Source: Phanerodontia chrysosporium
Lineage: Eukaryota > Basidiomycota > Agaricomycetes > Polyporales > Phanerochaetaceae
Direction of reading: 5' to 3'
NCBI GenBank assembly: GCA_001910725.1
Contig: MJGA01000002.1
Location: forward strand, 248,001 to 312,000
Length of the DNA stretch: 64,000 bases
The first letter of the stretch is position 1. Each line of letters opens with the position of its first letter. The notes beneath the pieces were generated by a model. The model was not told the origin of the DNA, did no database searches, and was given only the letters and a program-made list of their open reading frames with translations. Shown here piece by piece: positions 35,477 to 46,890 of the stretch. Made by a program: the position numbers and the translations under genes.

Positions 35477-38185
35477 CTACCGGAGCGACGCCTTAGACGG
35501 GCGGGTGTGCATCGTCTGCACGGACGTGGTGGCGGGCAGCGGTGCTGCCTCTGGTTCGGCGGGCGACGCCTGTGCCTGTGCCTGCGCACTAGCGTTACGG
35601 ATGGACACGAGAACCTCCTTGCAGTAGCGAAGCTTCTCGACGAGCTTCTCGTTTCGCTTCGCTTGCTCGGCATTCATCGGTGGCCGCAGTGAGTTCGACA
35701 TGATTTCACTCAGAGGTTGCCGCGAGAGCTGGTAGTTCTTGTCGATGTGGGTCACCAGAAGACCGTGCGATGATAGGATAACCTTCGAGTGGTCGTAGAA
35801 GTTGAACTTGATGTCCGGTGTTAGACAACTCGAAGTATGTTGAAGCCAAGAAACTCACCTGCAGGACATCGTGGCTCATCTTGAAGACGATGACATGCTT
35901 CATGCGCAGATACTTCTGCACGAAGTCCATGCCCTTCGTCCGCTCGAGATCCGTGTAGGTGTAGTCGTACTCGCCGTACAACCGGTCCATAATGTACTTC
36001 TCGAAGTGCTTCAGCAGATACACCTTGCTCTTGAGCTCTTCGGGATGCTCAGACACCGTGTAGTTCTTCCGAACGTATACGGAGCCCTGCCGCCGAGAGG
36101 AAATGTAGTCAAAGTGCCTGGACAAGAGCAATAATGAGCATATATGCACAGCTTCAGATGTGCGTACACTCACATCTTATCCGCGGAGAGCACGATAGTC
36201 GTGCTGTCGTTGAAATGCACACCCACGGATCCGTCCGTCAGCGCATAGCCCATGCCGTACTTGTTGCAGTAGTCGACCCATGAGACGATGAAGACCTTCG
36301 GGTCCGGGAGCTCCACGTCTTCCCTCGGGTCACGGAAGAGCCTTCCCGCCGACTTGGCCTCGAACGCCGTCGTCAGCACCTGCGCCGCCGCATCGAAGCT
36401 GTTGATCTTCGGCAGGGACGCGGACGAAGGGAGCGCCGGGCTGCTGACCTTCGTCGGCAGTGCCGCCTTGGCTTTCTCCTTCATCGTATCGAGCTCGGGC
36501 ACGCCGCGTCGCGGCGGAGGGACATTCTCCACATCGTCATAGCCAAACGTCGGAGCAGCCGTCTGCGCAGGCACCATCTGCGCCACGATGCGGGCCTTCT
36601 GGGACTCGAGCTCCTTCTTACGGAGCTCCTCAGCCTTGTTCACGGGCTCGTGCTCGTCGCCGAGCCGCGCCTCGCGCAGGCCACGCCCTGGGGATGCGCG
36701 CGCCTGCTCGACCTTTGCCGCCTGCAGCTTGCGGAACAGGGGCTGCTCGCCACGTGTAGTGAGAGGTGCAACGAGGAGAGGCTGCCGCGCTGAGCTGAGT
36801 AGGGCAGAAATCGGGCTGCCTGGCTGGACAGCCCTCTGGAACTCCTTCTCTTGCTGCGCGAGGCTTGTGCTTGCGCTCCGAAGCCTGTTGGCCGCCGGCT
36901 CAGGGGCGGACGAGGCTTCCATATCGCCGGCGTCGTCGTCCAATCCAGCGTGTTTGCGGAGCATTGCGAGGTTCTGCTGCGAGATGGACATGTTAATATG
37001 GCGGAAGTCCGGGACGGTGTCATGTGCAGACACAGGGATGCACGCGGGCACGATACCACGCGTAAACCAGTAGTGGTCAAGGATTTCATGGAGTGTGGGA
37101 CGCTGTTGCGGGTCGGGTGTCAAGATTTGTTGCACGAGTTCTTGGACTTCCCGTGAAACGATCCGGTCTGCAGGGAATTCATACTCGTTATCGCGAATAC
37201 GCTTGTAGATGGCCTTGACATCCTTCGTCTGGAAAGGGGGCCGTCCAATAACCAGGGTGTAGAGAATGACGCCAATCGACCAGGTGTCCACCTCGAAACT
37301 ATGGCCGTTAGCGGTGTCGAAGAGGACCTCAGGAGCGATGTAGTTGGGTGTACCGCAGATGGTCTTCTTGCGCTCTCCGGGGCTCTCAATGAGCGCCGCA
37401 AGGCCGAAGTCACCGACCTTGACGTTCATGTTGACGTCCAGGAAGATGTTGCCGAGTTTCAGGTCACGGTGGATGACTTGGTGGTTGTGCATATAGTGGC
37501 ACGCGCCGAGAAGTTGGACCATGAAGTATCGCGACTCGGGCTCCGTAAACCGCCTGCGGCGTCGGAGCATGTCCATGAGCGAGCCGTTGTGGCAGAGTTC
37601 TAGAGTCATATAGACGTTCTCATCGTCTTCGAAACAGTCCATGAAGCGGACGATGTTCGGGTGCTTGAGGGCGCGGTGGATCTTGATCTCCGCATAGAGC
37701 TGGCAGGATAACATAAACACGGGCCCGTATACACGTTCTGCAGCGGCTGACCTTTGTCTTCGCTTTCTTCGTCTTCAGCGACTGTTTGGTGACGACCTTG
37801 CAAGCCCAACGCTTCTTCAGACGATCTTCGACCTCATACACGCGTGCGAAGCCACCCTAAAGTATGATATGAGACTGTTTTCCGATCGTGGCAGCCCCTG
37901 ACGACGCACCTCCCCGAGCATCCCCACTCTCGTGAACTGAAGCACTTTGGCCTTGTCTGTGATGAGCCTAGGTGGCGATGGAGGAGGAACCTTCACATTT
38001 TGCCTGGGCAAGGGAGGGGAGGAAGGTTGCGCGGGTGCTTGTTCTTGCTGTTGCTTAGGAGGTGTCCCTGGAACGGGGATGGGTTGACGGACGGGCTGAG
38101 CGGGCCTGACGTTGTTCGCGGCGGTGTTGACGAGCGGATAGCGGCGAGATTGAGGGAGAAGATTCGTGTAGACGTTCGCCGACAT
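35477..38185 (-). CDS. Polo-like kinase (PLK1/Cdc5 type)
   Basis: Five exons (38185-37910, 37856-37752, 37699-36174, 36117-35859, 35806-35477) total 2496 nt, an intact 831-aa frame. A Pro/Gln-rich N-terminal tail precedes the kinase domain, with its glycine loop spanning the exon 1/2 junction (LGEGGFARVYEVED), WACKVV as the ATP-binding Lys, HRDLKLGN, DFGLAA and the activation segment GERKKTICGTPNYIAPE carrying the Thr usually phosphorylated in polo kinases. The C-terminal half carries two polo boxes: first WVDYCNKYGMGYALTDGSVG with FDYISSRRQ, second VIVFKMSHDVLQ with FNFYDHSKVIL. Polo kinases drive mitotic entry, spindle pole maturation and cytokinesis and are normally essential. No frameshift is present, a useful contrast with several neighbours. 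Confidence 0.95.
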
Positions 38186-38541
38186 CGTTGTGGCCTAACA
38201 CCGTCGATGTCGTAGCAAATATTCAGAAAAACAGAGAGAAAAATAGAGGTTTGGTTCAAGTTGTGCACGCCCAAGCCGCGAGTCGAACTTCCGCCCCAGC
38301 TTACATAAGCCGCATGCCAGCCCCAGACGCCTGCCAGCCTCGCGTTTCCGCGTCTATCACGTGAGCGTTTCCGACCTCTGCCCACAATCCTCGGTAGCAT
38401 AAAATACTCGGTGTTATGAATTACGGAACCAAGTAAGTGGAGAGGGAATTTGATGAGCTGTTATGTCACTCAACTGCATCCGATTGGCGCAAGATTTCAA
38501 GATATAGCAGCCAGAGGATAAAGACACCGGTACTATTACAC

Positions 38542-38934
38542 TCAGCTAGGTAAACGCTGTTTTCCAAGCACTACATAGGAAACCACCCCGCCGCGACCGA
38601 ATAATTTGCCTACTATTTCACTACACAAATGATCCGTACGCTCAAGGGAAAGACGTGGTGCCATAGAATAGTTGTCTGCGAAGCAGTCAGCATTGGTTCT
38701 GGTCTGGCAGAGCTTGAGGGTTACATACGATGCGCTGACATGAGCCGGCGAACTCAACACCACAACGCTCACCACGCATGCTTCCCACACCACCGCTAAG
38801 ACACACACAGCGCCCGCAACCGATATGGCCACCACAGGTCCCGCGAGGAGAGAACGTGCGGTGGTTGCCGGCATAACGGTGCGCGATGAGGCAGTATCGA
38901 TGAGTTGAGTGTGCACGAGTGCGGTTTGCGACAA
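38542..38934 (-). CDS. Possible small membrane protein, weak
   Basis: A 130-codon frame starts MSQTALVHTQLIDTASSRTV and includes a hydrophobic run AGPVVAISVAGAVCVLAVVW, which could be one membrane segment. There is no recognisable family and no supporting splice structure, and it lies in otherwise empty DNA upstream of the polo kinase. It could be chance. Confidence 0.25.
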   Translation of the reverse strand: MSQTALVHTQLIDTASSRTVMPATTARSLLAGPVVAISVAGAVCVLAVVWEACVVSVVVLSSPAHVSASYVTLKLCQTRTNADCFADNYSMAPRLSLERTDHLCSEIVGKLFGRGGVVSYVVLGKQRLPS

Positions 38935-39918
38935 ATGTTGTGTTAAAATCCTTGAGTGTGCATCCCCTTATATGCGTTTTAGCGCATGACGATTCGAGAC
39001 TTCCGCGCTATGGCAGAGCAGGCCGGATCGCAAGACTGTTCCGCGCGGAAGACGTTGCCTGGCAGTTGGCGCAAGTACCACGCTTTTGGTTCGTCTCAGC
39101 AGCCAAGTACTCCCAAATGAGTTGCTCCGGGATGCGGACACGATGTGCTGGATGTGCATGTGTACTTCGGAACCCCCCTCCCAGATACGGAGGGCAGTGC
39201 AACCTAGAAAGTCAGCATTTAGACAGCCCACATGATCAACAAGCTGAACGGACGCTTGAATTACGAGGGATAGTTCCTGTGTGGTTAAGTTACCCTTCAA
39301 CGATACCGCTGGTTAATATGGGAGGCAGACATACCGTTCTGACCCTCTGCTCGGCCAGTATCCTGTGCGATGGGAACTATCTCCGCAGGAATCTGTGTGC
39401 CCCGAGAGAATCACATAGTATAATAGACATCCATCACAATGCGTATTCTATCCGCGCGCATAGACGTTTTTTGTGGTTCGATACGTCGGTAAGATAACGA
39501 ACTCGATGAGAGCAAACCACAACGGGTTTGCCGTCATTGATCGGATCACGTTTACCTGGTGGCGTTCGGCTCGGAGCGCCTGAAATGGCACTCAACAAAC
39601 CCGCTCTCTGCCTTTTCGAGCCTCTCGATTTACCACGGACAGAGATAGCGACTTCTCGGGGTTTCCTGTGTCTCCGGGGAACACACAGGGGACGGAAATG
39701 ACGTTTTCTGCCCTTTACGGTGGTGCTTCAATGAGCAGAGACAAACGATACGCCAAAGGTCGCGAAATCCAAATAGTCATCGGTCCCGATGTCAAGCCTG
39801 CTTTATCGCATAGAGGTCGAGCTGATCAATACCTAAGCTCCTCGCGAGAATATGTTGCACACCATCTTGGATGTAACACCCGTGGTATCTATTCTATACG
39901 TACAATCCAGTATTTACA
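38935..39918. other. Intergenic, nothing recognised
   Basis: Open frames at 38919-39497 and 39668-40003 (plus) have no domain and mixed composition. The end near 39900 should contain the 3' UTR of the aldo-keto reductase. Confidence 0.4.
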
Positions 39919-41000
39919 CTACATTACGCTTCTAGTTCTTCGGGGGCCCATCGCACGGCAGTCGGGGAAGCCGAGGTCGCCCCAGCCAGTCCACCAGGGG
40001 TAGCACGCCCGGAACGGCGCAGTCTTCTCGATGCCGTGGAGCTCAACGATCTCGGCCTCGGAAAGGTCGATGAGCTTGAAGTTCTGGACGACGCGCTCAG
40101 GTGTGACGGACTTGGTCAGCACCGCGACGTCAGGGCGGTTCGCCTGGAGCGAGATGAGCACGTTCGCGGGCGACACGCCGTGCGCCTCTGCGATGCGCGT
40201 CACGACCGGGTTCGAGAGCAGTGGCGAGTCCGACGAGCCGAGCGGCGAGTATGCCGTGAGCGCGACGCCCTTCGAGCGGCAGTACTGCACGAGCTCCTCC
40301 TGCACGCAAGATCTGAAGAGCAGTCAGTATGTGTGCGACCATCTGAGGGAACACAGGTATACTCACGGGTGCAGCTCGATCTGATTGACGGCGGGGACGA
40401 CAGTCGCCTCCTTGAGGAGCTTCTCGAAGAACTCGATCGAGATGTTCGAGACACCGATGGCCTTCACCTTGTCGGGGTGCTCCTTGTAGATCTTCTCCAT
40501 GGACTTCCAAGTGTCGAGCCAGTTCCACTCCTTGTCAGATGAGCCATCCTTGGTCATGGGTGCCGGCCAGTGCATCAACCCTGAGATCTAGTCAGCACAC
40601 GAGCCGCGAAGTCTAAGCGAGAGGCAGCACTCACAGAGGTCGAGGTAGGGGGTCTCGAGCTGCTGGAGAGAGTACTCGAGAGCCTCGAGTGGGCGGCGGT
40701 GGTCGGTATTGTTGAGCTTTGTGGTGAGGAAGATCTCCTCGCGAGGAACACCCGACGCCTTGATACCCTCGCCGACTTCGCGCTCGTTGCCATAGGCAGT
40801 GGCGGTGTCGATGTGGCGGTAGCCGGTGCGAAGGGCGACCTCGACGGCCTTCTCGACCGCGCCAGGCTTCGACTGCCAGGTGCCTGCATTCGAGTCAGTC
40901 GCTGCACCTGAACCTCGTAGACAGCAAAGAGGTACTCACCGAAGCCCAGGGTGGGCATCAGCGCACCAGTGTTCAGCTTCACGTACTTGGTGGCGGGCAT
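39919..41000 (-). CDS. Aldo-keto reductase
   Basis: Four exons (41000-40940, 40883-40635, 40580-40367, 40312-39919) total 918 nt, an intact 305-aa frame starting [21 protein letters not shown]. The catalytic tetrad is visible: Asp and Tyr in [11 protein letters not shown], Lys in [10 protein letters not shown] and His in [25 protein letters not shown] and VNQIELHP are standard family blocks, and [16 protein letters not shown] is the NADPH phosphate-binding segment. It probably reduces aldehydes or ketones with NADPH in the cytosol, similar to the GCY1/glycerol dehydrogenase group; the substrate is unknown. The last dozen residues after [10 protein letters not shown] look unusual, and a +1 shift would give a shorter end (DGPPKN), so the C-terminus may be affected by a missing base. 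Confidence 0.93.
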
Positions 41001-42000
41001 AATGACTATGGGGAAGGTCTTTGGGGGTCATTGCGAGGAGGCCGCGTCTTATATATCCGCACACAGGGAGCAATTACCGGACCTTCGACGCCTTCATGAT
41101 GTACCCTCAGTTGGGTGATTCATCTGCCGGACAAGCCTCTTCCCCCACATTCGTCAGTGCAGGACAGCAGCCGCCGACGGACGGTCCGTCTGCGACCCGC
41201 TATCGATGCAAGAGTCAGCGGCGCCGTCGACAAATGGAGTAAAAACACACTTTGTAAGGTCCCTCCGGCCGGTATTTTCTCACGTCGAGCAACGGCTGCA
41301 ATTTTCCAGAATTTGACCGAAAGTAGGCACCGACGACGAAGTACGAACTCTCCACATGCGGTGCAGGACATGATCGAGGAGAAAGATATGTCGAGCACGC
41401 TCATTGGTCAAGGACATGGGGATGGTCCACGTCCACGGCAGCGAGATGGAGGGAACAGCAAGAGGCGAGCTCGGTCCGACAATGGGCATTGCGTCACTGT
41501 CAGGATGCTGCGTATGTTCCCATGTAGGTGCCGAGACTTGGTCGCGATAACTGAACAGCGTGATGCCGGAAGGCGAGCCAAAGTTCAAAGTGTAGTCATA
41601 GCGAGCGTTCTGTCATGGCTATGTGCCTGCAGCACAAGCTCGAAGATGTCGGAGGTATCAGTGAGGTCCGGAGACAACATTGCACGTACATGTCGACTCT
41701 GTCGAGGCATTCCGAGCACGCTCTCTCCCTGCCCCGCCCCTCTGAAGGACTCCGCTTCGCAAGGCATTTGTCGTCTGAGTCGCACTACAAGAGTACTTGC
41801 GGCTAGTGTACTGCAGCACTGTGGCGGAGCCGCCTCTAGCCGTCGTGGTTAGGATAGTCGAATGAAAGAGGATAGCGCTGTCTCAGGAGCCCCCGACCTC
41901 GTGCGGGGCGGAACATCAGATAAATCACCCCTCACCCTTCGAAGTGTGCGCATATACTCGCCTTACGACTCTTTCACGACCATTCACGACCCCCTGAGCC
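41001..42000. other. Intergenic between divergent genes
   Basis: Upstream DNA of the aldo-keto reductase (minus) and the sorting nexin (plus). A 245-codon plus frame at 41115-41852 has low-information Ser/Arg-rich composition and no domain. I regard it as spacer with promoters near each end. Confidence 0.4.
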
Positions 42001-44630
42001 ATGTCCAAGCCCGTGGCGAAGCCCCCAACGTCGTCCTTCGCAGCGTTCCTCAACGCGCTCTCCTGGTCCCGTTCGCGCAAGGAGACCGACTTCGACGCTG
42101 GAATCAACAGCTCCTCGGCATGGACAGAGGCACTCACGAACCCAGACAGCGCCGTCCGGGCGAGCCTGACCCAGTACAACGTGAACGCGTTCTCAGACGA
42201 CGAGGCGGACGAGGACGCGGATGCACGCTCGCGCGAGGAGATGGACGACCCCGTGCTGGATGCGGAGCAGGGAAAGTCAGCGCGGGCACTGTATGCGTTC
42301 GAGGGCAAGCCAGAGTTCCGCGAGTTGACTGCGGTGCAGGCAGGAGACATGCTCGCCGTGCTGCGAGAGGAGGTCGGCGACGGCTGGAGCTTGGTGAAGC
42401 ACTACGACGGCACGGGCAGCGCAAACCAGAGGTCGGGCTGCTGCCACAGTCATACTACACAGTGCGTGTTACAATCCAGCTTCTGGGTCTCCTTAACCTC
42501 GATATGCGTTGCTAGTACACCGCCGAGTTTGCCCAATCGCCCGGCCTTGAGCTCCCGCCTTCAATTCTCAACGCGCCCAGGCAGAAGGAAGGCTCAAGCT
42601 CGTCCATCACACCCCGCGGTTCGCCTACACGCCAACTAGACGATACACATGCCCCTCTTGTTCCACAAACCACGGGCGAATGGTTCCCCAGCTTCCGGCG
42701 TAGCCTCCTTGGCGGGAAGCAGTTGAACCGTTTCTCGAGTTTCGTGACCAGCGGCGCAGAAGAGTGGGTGTTGCAGGGGGCGGAGGACAAGGAGCCTGCC
42801 CCCACGGGTCGACACAGCCGCGGACTCAGCACGAGTTCTGTCCTCGACGACACAGGACTCGGCGAGGCGGACAAGCACTTCGTCGAGACAGGCCCCGCAT
42901 GGAAGACCAAGGTCCCGCCGTTCCGCATCCTTGTGCACTCGCCGTCGAAACGCACGTCGATGCTCTCGGGCGCGTACACGATGTACGCGGTCACCTCGCT
43001 CTTCAGCGCCGACGCGGACGAGAGCAGCGGAGATAGCCCGCCGCCGTCGCCCATGCGCATCACTGTGCACCGCCGGTTCTCGCACTTCGTCGTGCTCCAC
43101 ACCGCCCTCACGCGCAGACTGCCCGGGATTGCGCTCCGCCACTTCCCGAGAAGCAGTACGCGGACGCTTCAACGACGACTTCGTCGAAGCGCGTCGCGGA
43201 GACCTGGAGCGGTACCTCAGCCGCGTCGTACGACACCCTGTCGCGCGCTACGCAGAGGTGCTCACGTTCTTCCTAGGCTGCGAGAGCGAGACGGTGGGCA
43301 GTTTTGCGCGTTGTTGAATCTTGGCTCTAACGTCGACTAGGAATGGAAGCGGCAATACCCACAGTACCTCTCTTACCCGCCAGCGGGACCGACGTTTTAC
43401 GCGCACGTCTTCCATCCTGCTTTCAATGTCGACTCGGATGAGGCGGTGGAGGTTGCTGACCGGTTCGACGTCCATACCCGAGCGGTGGGCACTGGCGTGC
43501 AGAATCTTCGTAACATCTATGGCAAGATTCGGCAGGCAAGCGTCGGTGCGTGCCCTTCTCCATGTCCAGAGTAGCCCCTGAGTTTCCTTCAGACATGTCG
43601 CAGGCGCAACGACTTCTCAGCTACTCCATTCTCTCTCTCATCACGTCCAAGCCGCTGGCGCAGGCATCGACGGCGGGCATCCCCCAAGAGGAGGAAGATC
43701 ACGATCTGAAGCTGAAGGGGCACATGAACGAAGAGGGTGCCTGGTGCTGGCGCGAGGGCTGCATGGGTAGGTTCCAGTGCTCATGGCTCATCTGATGCTG
43801 ACTCCACGAACAGACTGTCTCAAGCTCACGAAGGCCATGCAGAAGACGAGCGAAACGCTGCAGACGGTTGCGGACCTGTATGACGATCATGTTAGTATGT
43901 CGGGCTCTTCTTGCAGGGCTGCTGCTGAAGGCATTTTGAAGGCCCGTAGGACACAGCTCGCCACCCACGAAGCATTCAAATCCGTTGCACATCCGTCGGC
44001 CATGTATGCGGTACGCAGTTATACCGTCTGCCTTTCAGCGCTAGCTCATTGGTTTCCAGGGTGTCGTTGACACCCACCGGTCGACTATAATACGTTACCA
44101 AGAGGCGACAGCAGAGGGACAGGCGAGTGACAATGCTCCATGAACGAAACAAAAGCAAGGCTGACGATCGCCCAGGAGAACGATGAAGTCGCGGCGCGTT
44201 GCGAAACGGTTCTAAACACGACCATGGCCGAATTCGAGACGTACCATACGCAGAAGGCCGAAGACTTCCGCACACTGACGACAGAGTACCTCGACGGCGA
44301 GATCCAACTGTACGAACAGGTGCCCCTCATTTCCTCCTTAGGCCTTGCTGCGTCCTGACGCCGCTAATAGGTGCTCGCCCGCCTCAAGGCTGCACGACGA
44401 ACGTTCGAGCCGCCCCTGTACGACGCGCTCGCGCGCGGGGCGCGGCAACCGTCGATGTATGAGCGCGAGCTGGAGAACCCACGGCTCGCCCCCGCGCCGC
44501 TCACACAGCCGTGTCCACACGTCTTCGACTCGGCCCCGATGCGGCCGGTAAGCGTCGCGATTCAGGAGGGCGTTGGCATGCTCCTGGCTCGCCAACGCGG
44601 GCAAGCGTCCTGGGCAAATTCTTCTCCTGA
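42001..44630 (+). CDS. SH3-PX-BAR sorting nexin (SNX9-like)
   Basis: Eight exons (42001-42461, 42516-43293, 43341-43545, 43575-43766, 43814-43890, 43942-44010, 44060-44319, 44371-44630) total 2302 nt. The SH3 domain has ARALYAFEGKPEFRELTAVQ, GDGWSLVKHYDG and EVGLLPQSYYT. The PX domain has PPFRILVHSP, the RRFSHF motif and a PPLPEK loop that contacts the phosphoinositide. The BAR-like helical C-terminus has LTKAMQKTSETLQTVADLYD, TKARLTIAQENDEVAARCET and a likely end VLGKFFS. Such proteins bend endocytic or endosomal membranes. Five single bases seem to be missing: near 42429 (AACCAGAGG), 43136, 43161, 44131 and 44584 (CTCCTGGCTC). Adding five gives 2307 nt, exactly 769 codons. Either sequencing error or, less likely, a decaying gene. 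Confidence 0.85.
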
Positions 44631-45237
44631 GGGCTTCAACAGTGGTCGTACTCATATCTTGTGAGTGGCTCGTACTACCGTCTACTTGAACTAGGATGTT
44701 GACTTTGACTTTGGAGTACTCAGACCTCATTTATAGCATGTATTGTATGAGCTCGATGCATCGCTCTGCTGGTCAAACGCATATTTATGTCATGACGAAT
44801 ATAGCTGTATATACCCTGCGTAATATATCCACTATCATACTACCCGTTGTTTCTCGTAACGCTTAGACTCGGCGCCAGAGTTCCGCCTCACTCTTATCTC
44901 TCTGACGGCTAACAGGAAACTAAAAAGACAGATAAAATGCATCACTGGTACGTCGAACGTTGTGTGCTTGCCGTTTCCAAGGAGGCTTACTGCCGCTTTG
45001 CCCATCCAGACATGCATCCTTGTCTACGGGACAGCGAGGTAAAACAAGGCCAATGGACAAAGCCTGCTCCTCTCGGTGGCAAGTCTGCGGCCCAAGCAGA
45101 GGTGAGCGGCATGTTGTGAGCAGATCAAGCTTGGGTCACGCCCACATCTTCTTTCTTCTAGACACTCCATCGAGCACACCCAAATCGCTGACGTCTGATC
45201 CAATACGCCTCGCCACAATAACTACTCCGCAGACCAT

Positions 45238-46560
45238 GGGAACACCGATGAAGACATCCGAGGAGCCCTTCGTTCCGTTCATCTACCGGAAGCTTCGGCA
45301 GCCTCTCAGCTGCTCAACAATATCTCAAACGAGCACCTCTGCGCCCTCTCGCTCCATGCGCCCACGCCACGCACAAATTCAACACGCCGCAGGCGGCCGC
45401 GCCTTCCGGCCCCGCTCCTCGGACAAGTACTTGACGCCGTGGCGGGACACATCCTGGCCGACACGGTGCACCGCATGGTGCATGCGCTCGAGCAGCGTGG
45501 CGGGCCCGGCTGGCACACGCCCTGGACGCGTGCCGTGCTCCCGCTCGCGCTGACATGCCGCAGGCTGCGCCACGCCCTCAACGCGCACATCCGCGTGCTC
45601 TTCGGCGTGTCCGTGCGCGCACCCTCCGCGCCGCCGGCCCTTGCTCTGCGTGCGGTGCGCGGACTCGCGGACGATGCCGAGGCGCGCGAGGCGCGCTTTG
45701 CTGCATGGGCCCGTGCGCCCGACGCGCGCGAGGTCGTCCCGCTCCTCCGCCGCGGTGGCCCGCTCGAGCGGCTATATCGCGCCTCGGTGTATGCGCCGTG
45801 GCTGCTGTACGTGAGCACGCGGCAGCTCGCGGGTGTGGACGGTGTCGCCGATGTGCATATGCAGGTGTGCGAGGAGGTCGAGGCCGCCCGTATAGAGTGT
45901 GGCGTTATCTCGGCGGGTCTCTTCCGGCGGCTCGACAGGATGTATGCGCAACTTGCTGACGGTACGTGACTACAACTCGATGTGGGGGGTTGCAGCTGAT
46001 GGTATTGGGCAGGTGCACGGGTCATGCAGTGCGCCAAGGCCGCGGACGAGGTGCGCGGGCGTATGGAAGAGCCAACGAGGAAGACATTCGAGGTTTGTAA
46101 CGGTCACTTTGTGCGCGTGCCACGAAACTCACCTTCGCAACAGCAAGCAAAGAACGACACTGTCTCTATTGCGACCAAGCTCTCGCGTTGTGCAAGGCGC
46201 ACGCGTTCGACGGAGCCGGCCTCCGTCGCCATGGTCAGCTACGGTCTTGTATGCCTGGTGAAGTTGCTTGTGTGCATGAATGATCCTGAGGTCGATATGC
46301 TCGTGGGAAGCGTCGTCGAGGAGAGTCAGCATCCCGAGGTGCTCGAGCTCTGGCTATACTATGTTGGCAAGCATACGACGCACATGCAGCGGCGGCGATT
46401 GCTCGGTGATCGGAGACATGAGGAGCTTTTGTCGAACCGTTGTATGATTATGAAGGGTTGCACATCCTTCTATGTTTGTCATATTTATACACACTCATGC
46501 TTCTCGAGCGCTCCGTATATTTATCTCAGAAGGCTACGACTGAGTCAACGTTCGCTCTAA
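45238..46560 (+). CDS. Unrecognised helical protein, possibly F-box-like
   Basis: The coding core is clear from composition: LLNNISNEHLCALSLHAPTP, LGQVLDAVAGHILADTVHRM, LPLALTCRRLRHALNAHIRV, GPLERLYRASVYAPWLLYVS and HMQVCEEVEAARIECG. An intron begins about 45963 (GTACGTGAC), followed by ARVMQCAKAADEVRGRMEE and VSYGLVCLVKLLVCMNDPEV; the frame ends at 46560. The opening MGTPMKTSEEPFVPFIYRKL is in a frame that must shift by one base near 45290 to enter the core, and upstream exons may exist (an ATG frame at 44937). The LPLALTCRRLRHAL pattern is reminiscent of sequences next to fungal F-boxes, but I cannot confirm a domain. Its 3' part may have been copied at 49.74 kb. Confidence 0.5.
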
Positions 46561-46890
46561 GACGTGTAGGTACAGTTGCCCTTTTTGCGAGGACAGCTGT
46601 TCGCATCATAAGAGAGACAATATGAAACCTGAAGTATGCACCTGTCCTTCGGTTCCCTGATGTGCTGGTGAAGCAATAGAGAAATGGTATTGGTGAGTTC
46701 AGCAACATAATCGTTACGTGCACTGTACAAGAGAATAGCATCCCCAGGCTCCCGTGAAAGAAGAATGACCACCGGCTGGCAAGTCCAGCATCAAATGGCC
46801 TGCGGAGGACTCGGATCCACTGCTGATTTAGGAGCGTCATCATCTATTTCCAGAGCAGTGAGTGTGCCTAGTGGCCCACGCGGACACCCG

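Noticed and set aside
41115..41852. 245-codon plus-strand frame upstream of the sorting nexin
   Set aside because: No domain, low-information composition, located in the divergent promoter region.
45306..46037. 243-codon minus-strand frame, Ser/Arg/Ala-rich
   Set aside because: Antisense to the better-supported plus gene; composition is that of a GC-rich shadow frame.
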